Notes: generated by a model from the sequence alone, not told the origin. A DNA stretch of 64,000 nucleotides from Synaphobranchus kaupii (GCA_029718625.1 CM056376.1:112232112-112296111), one strand, 5' to 3'. Shown: positions 26,464 through 40,700, counted from the stretch's first letter. Numbers and translations are program-made.

Positions 26464-28548
26464 GGGGAACTGCTGTTTCAGCAGAAAAGACAGAATTCTG
26501 TGTGTGTGCCATGGCACCCGCACGGGGGCTGAAAAATTGGGCCACACGTATTTCCACAGGGTGCATTTCCACAGCAACGTCATATGATGCGTGTCACAGG
26601 GGCGGGAGTCTCTCCCCCTATGACATAAGCAGTAAATCACGGCAATCGGCACGTATCCCCGTTCCCCTCTTGTTACTCAGGCTTCCTGGAACTGTACAGC
26701 CCCGCCCCCACCACCAAACGCCACCCTGCAATACACTCCAAACCCAGAGACTCCGCCCACTGGATTTGAGCGTAATGATGCACAGTAACTCAGTCACAGC
26801 CACCCCCCTCGATGGCAAACTCCACACATCTGCCACGCATAACCGTCGCAAACGTTTTTTTTTCTCCATCGCGAAAACCAGGAACGCCAGCTGGTTCACA
26901 CTTCACGGCTGTGACTCTGAGGCTTTCGCACATCTTCATCCTACTGGGGACCAGACAAGGCCTCTGCAATTTCTACACAAAAGAAAATAAATAACAAAGA
27001 AAACCTGTTCCTAGCGCCTGCCATTGGCCAGCCTGCTGAACACGCAGATCTGCGTTTGAGAGCACTTTAAAACTTCTCTGACTGCAGGTTTTCCCGTCTC
27101 CCATGCTGTCTGGGATGAATTAACCCCAGGTTAAAGGCTGTCCGCACTGGTCGGACAGTGGTGCAGGGGAGGCGGAGGAGGTATGTGAAAAATGCTCCAG
27201 TTTGGTTGTGTGGGTTCAGGAGTCGGTTTGCACACCGCAGTGTGGATTAGTAGTAGTAGTAGTAGTAGTAGCAACAGCAGTAGCAGCAGCAGCAGCATTA
27301 GTAGTAAGCTGTGTACGGTCGAAGACAACAATATTTCTTAATTTAGAATATTTTTCTTTTGTAATGTGTATATGCAGCAAGTATGGAATGTTGTTTTTGC
27401 TTGTCTGTGCCTGTACATTGCCAAAACCTGAACCTAGCACTGTGCAAATAATGGGCATCTTACACACACACCTCCATAAGAAAGAGCAGAATGTCTGGAA
27501 CAGAGTCAAAGCGTAGTGCCCTGAACCAGTGGGTTTCCGTTCTGACAATGGAATGGAAACTACGTTTCCCCCTGGCAGCGAAAACATTGCCAGGTCCTTC
27601 AGCGTAGGAATGCACATTTTGCGTTCAGTTTATAATCACACTTCCTGTTGTTTTTTATGCCTGGTTCAACATGAATATTTAGTGAAAATCTAGCTTTTCT
27701 TGCGGTGTCTCGGTGGCGTGGCCTGTAAGAGCAATGTCCATATACTCGTTGCGAGCCACCACATCGGCGGTTTGAATCTGGCCCACGTGACCAACTTGTT
27801 GTGTCTCTCCCTCTCTCGCTCCCATTACTGGGGTCCCCAACCCTGGTCCTGGAGAGTCACAGGGTCTGCTGGGGTCCCCCAACCCTGGTCCTAGAGAGCC
27901 ACAGTGGTTGCTGGTTTTAATTTACACCTTCAGTAGTTATCAAGAAACCAGGTGAGGTGATTTAACTGTGTAATCAGGTAATAACAGAAAACCAGCAGAC
28001 CCTGTGGCTCTCCAGGACCAGGGCTGGGGACCCCAGCAGACCCTGTGACTCTCTAGGGCCAGGGTTGGGGACCCCAGCAGACCCTGTGGCTCTCCAAGAC
28101 CAGGGTTGGGGACCCCAGCAGACCCTGTGGCTCTCCAAGACCAGGGTTGGGGACCCCAGCAGACCCTGTGGCTCTCCAAGACCAGGGTTGGGGACCCCAG
28201 CAGACCCTGTGGCTCTCCAGGACCAGGGCTCTCTCTAGCCGATACAGTGGTTAAATCTGGATTCGATGGTCATAAAGAGGTTTACTCGCCCAGTTGAATC
28301 CTCTTTCATAACAATGATGATATGCAGCTCCACAAACCCTGTCACACGGCAGAATGTTTTGCTATACGATTACAGGTAAACTCAGCCAATGGATATATCA
28401 GTGAATCAGACACACTGTTAAGTACTGATGTAAGTGCATCAGTCTAAGCACATCTATGTGTCTGTGTGCACACACATGCAAACACACACACACACACACA
28501 CACCCACGCACACAGTATGCCTGTATCAGTGTACCTCCATCAATATAA

Positions 28549-28595
<47 letters not shown>

Positions 28596-28650
28596 CACAC
28601 TTATCTGGGGGAGAGGACACACACACTTCTGTGTCCGTATACCTGCTCCC

Positions 28651-28714
<64 letters not shown>

Positions 28715-31700
28715 AAAGCCACACCCATGCATGAATTGTATATCAATCTAGTAGGAATCCGCACTATGGAACTACTCTCCGGAGGGCGGTTGGGTATTTA
28801 GCGTGGTGAGCGCTAACGCTCACGAACAGTGCATTACTTTGTACAGGTCAGGGATTTCATTTGGTACCAACGGTGCAGTCCTGCTCAGTAAAGGAGTGTT
28901 CTGCTTTCTGAATCTTGCACAATCCAACTTCTGACTCACCAGACGAAAAAGCTCTGAGGCTTGCGGTTTTCTGGAAGCGGCGTTTTTAACTCCAGCCCCT
29001 GTCTTTTTGGTACGCGTGTGTTTGTGCGTTGTGTGCACGTCTGCACAGAACTTTCTTTTTCAGAAGCGTATGTTTACGCGCTGAGTTGTAATCATTGTTA
29101 GCCATACATATTTTCAGATCTGGCCTTGTATATGTTCGGTAAATCAATCTTATAAATGTTTGTGCGAATGCTCTGAGTTTACCCGGTTTGTACCGCAAGT
29201 GTCTCTGACAAGGGCCGAGGATTTATCACCGTCGTTCTTTGGTTTGCAGTTCCTTCCACCTTTTTTAAAGATCGCATTTTTAAACGAACAAATTCCCCGG
29301 GTCCCATTTGCCCTATACGAATTCCTTCTCAAAATGTTAATCCTTCTGTAACCCAAATACACAAATAAACAAGAGAGTAGGCCTAGGTACGTGCAGAGTA
29401 AAAAGGCACCTGCTATTGATTATTCTCTTCTATGAGCTAAAGGACAAATAAAATGTGTCCCCCCAGTGTATCTTGTATTTCTTTATGCAACAGGACGTTT
29501 CGAGTTGTAAAGGGGCTGCAAAATCTCTCACGCAATATTTTTAGTTCATTTTTTCTTGTTTTCTTTTTTTTTTACTACACAGGACACTGCTTTATGAAAT
29601 TTTGCTATCATAGTTTAATCTGATGCGAGCAGCAAATTTGTTTTAATCATGTTCTGGGGTAACGTAACGGAGCAGATGTTTAGATTTTTCGGTATTATAC
29701 ATAGCCATTATTTTTCATCTGTTATTGATTTAAATCCATCCCTCCGGATCATGCAAAACCTCTTTCCCCTCATGTCACTGGAGGTGGAAAAATGGTTTGA
29801 TTTTCACTCAAAATGGCTTTTCTGTGCTCTCCAATTCCAGAGGGTAACTTGAAGAGCGCTGTTTCCCTTTATAGAGATACCCACGCAACAAGATTAAATA
29901 CACAGAGCGCGCTCAAGAAACACCCCCTCAAGGATTTCATATGCGAGCTGCGTTTCAGCAGCGCATAATTCTTAGCAATATTGAGGATTACAAAGGTCTT
30001 TAAGAATCGCATGAGTGGCTGCGTTATAATGTCTATTACGGTTAGATCATATTTGCTAATAAGGTGTTATTTTCTCACTGAAATCTAATCAAATTCAAAT
30101 CTCTATCTGTTTGTCTGTCTATCTATCTATCACTGAATGTGAAAAGAGATTAATCACAATAGGTGATAACAGTAACAACAGTAATAGAAAACAACAAAAC
30201 TAATAACAGACATGATAATAATCATTTGCTGGCTTTCTCTCCCCTCCCTAAGGCTCTCCCTCCTTGAGCGGCACAGGGACGGTCACTGTCCAGGTCGATG
30301 ACGTCAACGACAACGTCCCGCTCTTCGCTTCTGGGACGTTCCATGCCACGGTCCCTGAGGATGCGCCCACAGGGGACCGATGTGCTGCTGGTGAACACCT
30401 CCGACGCAGACGCCGGGCCCCAACGGCATGATCAGGTACCCCACAGGGGAGCGGGGTGGGCAGGAGAGGTAGAGCGGGAATAAGGGGATGATGGAAGGAG
30501 GGCTGAACTGCAAAGTGTCCTGTGCAACAGACTCGCGCACCTCAACCCCCGGAGTGATGGGGGTGGTTTTAGGGGTGCAGGTGTGTGCGATGGTAGGGTG
30601 TGTGTGTGTTTGGAGTGATGGTAGTGGGTTTGGGGGTGCAGGTGGGTGTGAGTGTGTGTTTGCGGTGATGGCGTGGTTTTGGGGGTGCAGGTGGGGGGGA
30701 GGGTAGGGTGTGTGTGTTTGGGGTGATGACGGTGGTTTAGGGGGTGCAGGTGGGTGTGAATGTATGTTTTGGGTGATTGCGCTTGGTTTTAGGGGTACAG
30801 GTGGGTGTGAGGGTAGGGTGTGTGTGTTTGTGGTGAAGACGGTGGTTTAGGGGGTGCAGGTGGGTGTGAGGGTAGGGGGTGTGTGTGTTTGGGGTGAAGA
30901 CGGTGGTTTAAGGGGTGCAGGTGGGTGTGAGGGTAGGGTGTTTGTGTGTTTGGAGTGATGGCGGTGGTTTAGGGGGTGCAGGTGGGTATGAGGGTAGGGT
31001 GTGTGTGTGTGTGTGTTTGGGGTGATGGCAATGGTTTTGGGGGGTACAGGTGGGGGTAGGGTGTGTTTGGGGTGATAACAGTGATTTTGGGGTTGCAGGT
31101 GGGTGTGAGGGTAGGGTGTGTGTGTTTGGGGTGATTGCAATGGTTTTGGGGGTACAGCTGGGGGGTAGGGTGTGTTTGGGGTGATGGCGGTGGTTTTGGG
31201 GGTGCAGGTGGGTGTGAGGGTAGGGTGTGTGTGTGTTTTGGAGTGATGGTGGTGGTTTTGGGGCTACAGGTGGGTGTGAGGGTAGGGTGTGTGTGTGTTT
31301 GGGGTGAAAGCGGTGGTTTTGGGGGTGCAGGTGGGTGTGAGGGTAGGGTGTGTGTGTGTTTGGGGTGATGGCAATGGTTTTGGGGGTACAGGTGGGGGTA
31401 GGGTGTGTTTGGGGTGATGGCGGTGGTTTTGGGGGTGCAGGTGGGTGTGAGGGTAGGGTGTGTGTGTGTTTGGGGTGAAGGCGGTGGTTTAGGGGGTGCA
31501 GGTGGGTGTGAGGGTAGGGTGTGTGTGTGTTTGGGGTGATGGCAATGGTTTTGGGGGTACAGGTGGGGGTAGGGTGTGTTTGGGGTGATGGCGGTGGTTT
31601 AGGGGGTGCAGGTGGGTGTGAGGGTAGGGGGTGTCTGTGTTTGGGGTGAAGGCGGTGGTTTTGGGGCTACAGGTGGGTGTGAGGGTAGGGGGTGTCTGTG

Positions 31701-34700
31701 TTTGGGGTGATGGTGGTGGTTTAGGGGGTGCAGGTGGGTGTGAGTGTGTGTTTGGGGTGAAGACGGTGATTTTGGGGGGTGCAGGTGGGTGTGAGGGTAG
31801 GGGGGTGTCTGTGTTTGGGGTGAAGGCGGTGGTTTTGGGGCTACAGGTGGGTGTGAGGGTAGGGGGTGTCTGTGTTTGGGGTGATGGTGGTGGTTTAGGG
31901 GGTGCAGGTGAGTGTGAGTGTGTGTTTGGGGTGAAGACGGTGATTTTGGGGGTGCAGGTGGGTGTGAGGGTAGGGGTGTGTGTGTGTTTGGGGTGATGGC
32001 AATGGTTTTTGGGGTACAGGTGGGGGTAGGGTGTGTGTGTGTTTGGAGTGATAGCGGTGGTTTAGGGGGTGCAGGTGGGTGTGAGTGTGTGCTTGGGGTG
32101 ATGGCGGTGGTTTTGATGGTGCAGGTGGAGGGGAGGGGTGTGTGTGTGTTTGGGGTGAAGACGGTGATTTTGGGGGTGCAGGTGGGTGTGAGGGTAGGGT
32201 GTGTGTGTGTTTGGGGTGATGGCAATGGTTTTTGGGGTACAGGTGGGGGTAGGGTGTGTGTGTGTTTGGAGTGATAGCGGTGGTTTAGGGGGTGCAGGTG
32301 GGTGTGAGTGTGTGCTTGGGGTGATGGCGGTGGTTTTGATGGTGCAGGTGGAGGGGAGGGTGTGTGTGTGTTTGGGGTGAAGACGGTGATTTTTGGGGGT
32401 GCAGGTGGGTGTGGAGGGTAGGGTGTGTGTGTGTTTGGGGTGATGGCGGTGGTTTTGGGGGTGCAGGTGGAGGGGAGGGTGTGTGTGTGTTTGGGGTGAT
32501 GGCGGTGGTTTTGGGGGGTGCAGGTGGGTGTGAGGGTAGGGTGTGTGTGTGTTTTGGGGTGATGGCGGTGGTTTTGGGGGGTGCAGGTGGGTGTGAGGGT
32601 AGGGTGTGTGTGTGTTTGGGGTGAAGACGGTGATTTTGGGGGTGCAGGTGGGTGTGAGGGTAGGGTGTGTGTGTGTTTGGGGTGATGGCGGTGGTTTTGT
32701 GGGTGCAGGTGGGTGTGAGGGTAGGGTGTGTGTATGTTTGGACTGATGGTGTTGTGGGTGTGTGTGGGGGGGGGGGGGGGGGGGGGGGTGCAGTGGGGAC
32801 ATGTTCAGGGGGGGAGGGGGGGGGGGGGGGGTGCAGATGCGATACTCGGGTGTAGGGGGGCTGTTTAACCACAAAGCCTGACCCAGACTTTGGGCTTTGG
32901 CTCTGGTCTCCCCAGGGGGACGGGGGGGAGAGCAGCAATGGCGGTAATGAGGAAGCTAATGGGCACTGACAGATGGAGAGTAGTGGTACCTGTCGGGGGG
33001 TCCCATGGGACTGCACAGGAGACAGAACTGCTTCATGGTCACTTGTTGGGTTCAGCTGGTCCTCCTCCCTCTCTGTGACTTATATCTGTCCTATGGCGAG
33101 TACCGTTGCGGCAACGGCAAAACTCACAACTCTGCTCAAAACCACAACAGCAGACAAGACTGACGAGTTGTAATAAATAAAGGACTCTTCAGAATGTTAT
33201 TGAGTTGCACTGGTTGGTCCACATCAATACAACAGCTAACAAATGAAACGTTTGTTTTCATAACAAGTTATGAGTTAGTTGAGTGGATCCATCTTGTTTT
33301 TAGTCTTTGGACACAAAACTTTTAAGAGTTGAATGTCAGACTACAGCAGCTGTCAGCAGACATTTAAGAAAAAACTTGGTAGTAGTTCATGCTGAACAAA
33401 ATTTCTCCCCAAACCTTTTGAAAATGGGATGGTCTCATCGTCATTTTGGATCTGAACCAGCTGTAACTTAATGGCTTTCTTCAGAGGTCAGCGCCTCAAA
33501 ACAAGTAGCCTACCTTTAGTTTGAGAGCATGTATGATATGGGTGTGTACATATCTGCGTATGTCATGCAGGGTTTATTTCTAGGTTATACAGGAAAGTTC
33601 TGGAGAAGGCAGTGAAACGTGATACTGTTTGGAAACCAGAAAGTATAGCTTTCTGGTCATAAAGAATTCTGGGATATGTCCAACACATAACTGCAGCAGA
33701 AGACCGTTTGTATCCGAGCGCCTCTGCTTACTGCAAAGAGAAAAAGAAACACTGGTGGAAATTGATTGATGTACAGTACATAAATAAACTTAAGATTCGT
33801 TAAGGCTGCGTTTCTTTTTCGGCTGTTGTTTTTACGGATTTCTCCAGAAATCTGATGGATGTCTTTATTTTGGGCGTCTGAAAAAGAGAAAGAGTCTGCC
33901 GTTGTTTGATTGTGCTCCAAGTGAAGCCTCCACATCTACAATACGCTTGCAACAGTGCCCTCTACAGGACCTTCCTGGCACTGCCAAGCCAGCAAGGGCC
34001 AGAGACTCAGAAAAAAAGGTTTCTCTGAATCTTGTTCTTATTTGCCTTCTGTTAAATTTTAATTAGAACAGAAGAATGCATAATGAAGAAAACAGGCCAT
34101 TCAGCCCATGTACACTCACCACTTACTTACAGACTTAGAAAACGGAGCTCAAACTCCTGTGATGGAAGGCTGCAGTGTCCGCAGGTTTTTGTTACTTCGG
34201 TCAGTTTGGGCTTTGGAAACAAGGTGTGTGGACTCTTTAGCTAATCAGAAACATCAAACACTTAAATCAAGTGGTGCTTATAGACCAGACACACATCAAA
34301 AACCAGCAGACACGGCAGCCCTCCAGGACCTGAGTTTGAGATCTCTGATCCAGAGAGTGTGCAGCTTGATATCAAGCTACACTTGAACAAGATCAAGGTC
34401 TCTGCCTTAACTACGTGACCTGACGAGCTGGACCATGCTTTGATAACTCTGAGTAAAACACTCCATGGCTTCCCCCAGGTATTAATATCGAAACGCCTCT
34501 GCTGAAATCACGAGCTCCATAATCTTATGTTGAACCCTTCAATAAATGTGTGCTGTTTAACAAATTTGGCATGGTGTTGTCATGTTTTCACCATACCATG
34601 TGAATAGCACAGCTCACCCCTTCACCCCACCACTGCTTACCCTCCTGCCTCTTCCCTCCTCCACTAACTATTCTCCTGGGGGAAACTCTGCACTCTCTCT

Positions 34701-37700
34701 GTACTGCGGGCTTTTTTGAAGTAACCCTGCTGTCGATGTGCTTGTCCACAGTTACAGCCTGACAGGAGGCAACGGAAAGTTCTCCATAAACCCAGCGACA
34801 GGCCAGATCATCACCAGCGCCCTGCTGGACCGGGAGACCCGTGCCGGCTACCAGCTGGTGGTGGTGGCGTCGGACGGCGGCCAGCCCCAGGGCACATCCA
34901 GCTCAGCCACGGTGGCAGTAACAGTGGCGGACGTCAACGACAACCCACCTCGCTTCCACCATCACCCCTATGTCACCCACGTCCCTGCCTCCACCTCTGC
35001 TGGTGAGTTTAAGGGGGCAGTGGGGGGGTACCACTGTCACCTCAGAGTGAGAAGGTCCCGGGTTCGAATTCCAGCGGGGGCCTTTTTGTGCAGAGATTGC
35101 ATTGTCTCCCCGTGTCGACGTGGGTTTTCTCCAGGTACTCCAGTTTCATTCCACAATCCAAAAGACATGCAGGTTAGGCTAATTGGGAGGGGGACATTAA
35201 CAGGGCCTTGCTGTAAAAGTGCTTGTGTGCTCATTCAACCTATCCAGCATAAATAAAAGTGAATACATAAATAAATACTCCTCATCCTCTGTCTCATAGA
35301 GTAGAGTGACTTACAGAGTTGATACAGCACAATGAACCCAGATATATAATAGCAGCAACAACAGCTCAGCAGTAACAATGAAAGAGCATCCAGAAATAAA
35401 GCAACTGTTCACACTTCCTCTGATTTATCAGAGACTAAAGGCCTGTTTCCTCCAGAAACAATAGAGTATAATGATAGCGGTAGAATTATCAATGGATTAA
35501 AAATGACAACTCTACAACAGTAACTATGAAAAGCTGCAAAGATAACTGTTAGTGAATGAATGGGGTGGCAGGTATGCCATCCGCCAATTTATGGCTTGAA
35601 GGGGCATGCCCCATACCGATATTTACAGTTTACTGTGATATTTATAATTTTCAGTCGAAACAGACCTTTGCAAGGCTAAAAACAGATGAAACAATGTCAC
35701 TGTTATAACCATGACAAAACAGCTGGATTAAGTGAATAAGAATCACACTGAAATAAACACAGAACTTAGTCCTGATTCATAAAGGCAAAATTACTGTGTG
35801 CATGGTGCCTAAATATGACTCCTGCAGCTATAACTTGTGTTCATGAAATGTGCTGGAAAACCTGGTCTGAACAGGAAAATTTTCCCTCTCCTGATTCTGC
35901 AGTTCTGTGTGGACAGATTTTAAGCGGGTAGAACTCCAACAAAAACATTATTGGAATACGTTTGAAGAGTTGAATATGACTGATTTTTCCATCGCTAACA
36001 CACAGTTCTAGCAGCAGCGTGTTGTATGGTAGCCCCTTTACAATTTCCTTCCGTTGTTTTGTGTCTCATAAATGTGTTGGGGAAAACCTCTTGCAATAGC
36101 CCATTCGTCTTAAGGAGGCAGAACAGTTAACATGTAATGCCTGCAGATTCCCAGAGCTAAACTTACACTGAGGCCATTCTGCTTAGACAGCTTTAAAAAA
36201 AACCCAAGACTTGGAATTGATGGGATTATACAACGCTCCATCCAAACATTGTTCTTGGTTGATGAAAATTGGCTCAGACTGGCTCGAAATGTAAACACGA
36301 GGAGAAAAATTGGTTTAGAATTTGTTTATTTTTGTGTGTCCAAAGTTCAAAGTTGAGTTTATCCATACTACAAATTGACTTGCCATTTAAAAAGACAGAA
36401 GAAAATCTACAAGTTCTTTTGAATAAGATCCAAGGAAGTTTATATACAAATGAAAGTGATTATCTGGAACGAATTGGCAAAATAGTATTAAAGGATCATT
36501 AAAAAATTTTTAATAATAAAGTTTAAGCCTAACCAATACTTTCCCCCCTTTTATATTTTCGCTTTTCATTGTATAATTTTATACAGCACTGCTTTTGTAA
36601 ACGTTACTAATACTAATAGTTTGCTTGTCATGAACCCAAAGATGCTGTACAGAGTAGCCCAGGAAAAGAAGACATACACAGACCAATACAACAGGTGACA
36701 GGAAGACAGGGAGTACTTGAACAGGTGTTGAAATAGTATGATAGTATGGTACAAAGCCAATGAGTATTCAAAGGATACCACGAAGAGGTGAATTCTGAGT
36801 TGAGAGATGTGGGGAAGCAGACATACAGGATTTTCACCAACATTGACAGTGATATCAAACCATAACCACAGATGCAAATAGCAACAACACCAATAACTAT
36901 TGAACTATTACCATGACTAGTTATTATAATTTAAATAATTTAAAAGTATTTTAATATTATAATATAATAATAATATCATCATAATAGAAATAACAATAAA
37001 AAACTGATGCTTTACATGCCTCACTTTTATCTTAAGACTTAGCCTTAGCTTACTGTCTGAACTAGACTTAGCTTTGGATAGCTGCTAAGTTTTTGAATTG
37101 TTGATAGAATTGTACTTTATCTCACCTGTATGTGTTTTTGTTCCAATGACCTTCAGTATGCACTTACACTTTGGATAAAAGCAAATGAATGTAATGTAAC
37201 CCAAGGACACTTTACAGAGAAAAAGGATAAAAACTACAAGATATAACAAAGAACAACAAGAGATACAAAAAAATAAAATAAAATAAAATATATATATATA
37301 TATACAGTGAGCACCATAATTCCTTGGACAGTGACACATTTTTTGTTATTTTGGTTCTGTACTCACTGTATATAAGCACTTTGAGTTTGAAAGGATACAA
37401 TGGGGTTGAACTGCAGACTGTCAGCTTTAATTTGAGGGTATTTTCATCCATATCGGATGAACCGTTTAGAAATTATAGAACCTTTTGTACATAGTCCCCC
37501 CCCCCCCCCCCCCTCCCCATTTTCGGGCATCAACAAATATTGGACAGTTAAACATAATGTAGAAGAAAGTAATTTTTAATATTTGGTCGCATATCCTTTG
37601 AATGCCATGACTTCCTGATGTCTATAACCCAACAATATCAAAGGAAGGGGCCAGACCATTTAGTGCTTTGTAAGTGGTGAGAATGATTTTGTAGTGTATG

Positions 37701-40700
37701 CGTGAGCAAATGGGTAACCAATGCAGCTGACAGAGTGTTACGGAGATGGCAAAATGCATTCTTAGTGAGACTGTTTCTGTGGGGTTTATATATATATATA
37801 CAGCTTTCTCTTATTAGGTTGTCTGTCTGTTTTCCCTGGGTACCCAGGTTCCCTGGTGTTTGCCGTGACTGTGACAGATGAGGATGCAGGCCCTAATGCC
37901 CAGCTTCACTACTCCCTGACCGGCCGCAACTCAGAGAAGTTCAAGATTGACCCGGTGCGTGGCTGCATCACAGCTAGCGAGAAGCTGGCGGGCAGCTCTG
38001 AGCTGACCTTCAGTGTCCGGGTCAGGGATGGTGGCGCCAGCCCTAAGACAGATGCCACAACCGTCACTGTGAGGTTTGTGACGGGTGGGGACTTCCCCGT
38101 CATCAAGATGGGGCAGACCAGCTTCACCTTCCCAGAGAGCCAGGCCACTAACACACTGGTCGCCACGGTGGCTGGCTCCTCCACGAGGGGCGGGCCCTTG
38201 TCCTACTACGTCGCCAGTGGCAACCTGGATGGCGCCTTCCATGTGGACCAGCAGACTGGGGATTTATCCATCAAGAAGGCTCTGGATTTTGAGAACATAC
38301 AGAAATACGTGCTCTGGATTGAGGCCAGAGACCAGGGGTTTCCACCATACTCATCCTACGAGAGGGTGGAGGTCACAGTGCTGGACGTTAATGACAACTT
38401 CCCCGTTTTCGAGCGGGAGCCCTTCCGGGCAGACATACTGGAGAATCTGTCCCCGCAGCGAGTGCTGGTGGTCTCAGCCGTGGACCGGGACAGTGGACCC
38501 AATGGGCAGCTGGAGTACGCCATCGTCGATGGCAACAAGGAGAACAGCTTCAGCATCAATCGCGCCACCGGCGAGATACGCACTACCCGGCCCCTGGACA
38601 GGGAGAAGGTGACTCAGTATGAGCTCAAAGTTAAGGCCACAGACCGGGGCAGCTCTCCCAAGACCACAGCAGTCCGCGTCATCATCAGTGTGCTGGATGT
38701 GAACGACAATGCACCCAGATTTTCCAAGATCTTCAGCGCCACGGTACCCGAGAATGCCCCAGTGGGCTACACGGTCACACGTGTTACCACCTCGGATGAG
38801 GATGCAGGTGCCAACGCGGTCAGCCGCTACTCTATCACAGACACCAGCCTCCCCTTCACTATCAACCCCACCACTGGCGACATCACTATCAACAGGCCCC
38901 TCAATCGGGAAGACTCTGACCGCTACATCGTGAGAGTCTCTGCCCGTGACTCGGGCTGGACAGTCAGCACTGACGTGACGGTTTTTGTGACGGATGTCAA
39001 TGACAATGCCCCCCGCTTCAGCCGCCCATCCTATTACCTCGACTATCCTGAGCTCACAGAGGTGGGGTCGGTGGTCACGCGCGTCTCAGCCTCCGATCCA
39101 GATGAGGGACCCAATGGGCAGGTGTTCTACTTCATCAAGTCCCAGTCTGAGTTCTTCAGGATTAACTCCAGCTCTGGCGAGGTCCTGGTCAAGCAGCAGC
39201 TGAGGTATCAGAACTCCAGCGGTGCAGGGAATATAAACATCAATCGCCATAGCTTCATTGTCACAGCCTCCGACAGGGGCGCTAAGCCCCTGGTGAGTGA
39301 AACCACTGTCATCATCAATGTAGTCGACAGCAACGACAACCCTCCGAGCTTCGAGTCCTCCTCCTACTTCACGCCTGTCACCAAGAGTGTCAAGGTTGGC
39401 ACCAAGCTTATAAGGGTGGTGGCCAGTGACAAGAAGGACTTTGGCCCAAACTCTGAGGTTGAGTACTTTGTCTCTGGGGGCAACAGCTCTGGAAGGTTCC
39501 GACTAGACAAACAGAATGGCTGGCTCAGCGTAGCCTCGTCGCTGACCTCGGATGTGAACAAGCTGTTCCTCGTCGAAGTGTCAGCAAAGGACAAGGGGAA
39601 CCCACCTCTCTCTGCCAAAGCTGCGTTACGAGTGGCCATTACCGAGGAGAACCACCACACACCAGAGTTCTCCCAGGCCCATGTTACTGCCACCGTGCCA
39701 GAGAGCCTCAGTGTGGGTGCCACAATTAGGACACTGTCAGCCAGGGATAAGGACAAGGAGACTAATGGGCTGATCACCTATGACATTGCCACAGGCAATG
39801 AGGTTGGCATATTTGCCGTGAACCGGAGGACTGGGGCACTGACCCTGGCAAGGCCGTTGGACTACGAGGTGAAGCAGACTCATGAGCTGAAGGTGATAGC
39901 CACCGACGGTGGCTGGATCGCCAAGACTGGCTACGCCATGGTAACCATTCATGTGACAGACGTCAACGACAACCCACCCTTGTTTGACCCTGAAGAATAC
40001 TTCCCGACTGTACAGGAGAATGTGCCCAGTGGCACCAACGTGGTAAAAATGAATGCTACCGATCGAGACTCTGGTACCAATGCTGCCACGGCCTATGTCA
40101 TCCAGTCCTCTGACAGCGATCTGTTTGTCATCGACCCCAACACGGGTGTCGTAACCACCCAGGGCTTCTTGGACTATGAGGCTAAGCAGGCCTACCACCT
40201 GACGGTCAAAGCATTCAATATCCCTGATGAGGAGAGATGCAGCTTTGCTAATGTGAACATCCAGCTGAAGGGGGCTAATGAATATGTGCCCCGATTTGTC
40301 TCCAAGCAGTACTACTTTGAGGTGTCTGAGGCCACTCCAAGAGGAACGGTAGTGGGGGAAGTGTTTGCCAGTGACCGGGACCTCGGTGTAGACGGCGAGG
40401 TGCACTACCTGATTTTTGGGCAGAGCAGAAAGAAGGGCTTTGGCATCCACAAGAAGACAGGGCAGATATATGTGGCGGGACCCCTTGACCGTGAAAAAGA
40501 AGAGAAGATCTCCCTGAAGGTCCTAGCTAAGAACGCTGGGAGTATAAGGGGTGGGGACATCGATGAAGTGTTTGTCAACATCACCGTGCTGGATGCCAAT
40601 GACCCACCCATCTTCAGTTCTGAGCTCTACGATGTGCATATCAGCGAGGGGCTCGCTCCTGGCAGCTTGGTGACCTTCATCAGCGCCCAGGACTCAGACT

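Larger units (their letters stand above)
16890..30252 (+). other. fat4: Large fat4 intron (13.4 kb)
   Basis: No supported gene on either strand. Contents are CA/GT microsatellites (19030-19070, 19668-19745, 21212-21250, 25720-25800, 26430-26462, 28471-28715), the second copy of the palindromic dispersed repeat, a TGACC direct repeat, an AGT/AGC trinucleotide array (27248-27310), a tRNA-SINE and an expanded hAT-like element. The intermediate unique sequence (for example 18480-18800 and 28800-29400) could hold regulatory elements, but nothing in it can be called from one sequence. Confidence 0.8.
30436..34751 (+). other. fat4: fat4 intron with G-rich minisatellite
   Basis: The intron is dominated by the G-rich array at 30549-32760 and poly-G tracts at 32766-32831. 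Repeat fragments at 34035-34125 and 34255-34345 follow. The rest is unremarkable AT-rich sequence. Confidence 0.85.
35003..37847 (+). other. fat4: fat4 intron
   Basis: It holds the SINE at 35015, unique AT-rich sequence, a fish-repeat signature (CTTTGGATAAAAGCAAATGA near 37170), an A/T microsatellite (37265-37304) and the DNA-transposon end at 37305. A further repeat-like stretch (37640-37745) precedes the TATATATA tract near 37788 and the acceptor. Confidence 0.85.

Noticed and set aside
31599..33016. Long minus-strand open frames rich in His, Thr and Pro
   Set aside because: They are the complement of the G-rich minisatellite. Repeat periodicity explains the open frames, and no splice, start context or family similarity exists.
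39737..40450. 237-residue antisense frame inside the giant cadherin exon
   Set aside because: It is a shadow of the cadherin-coding frame with no independent features.
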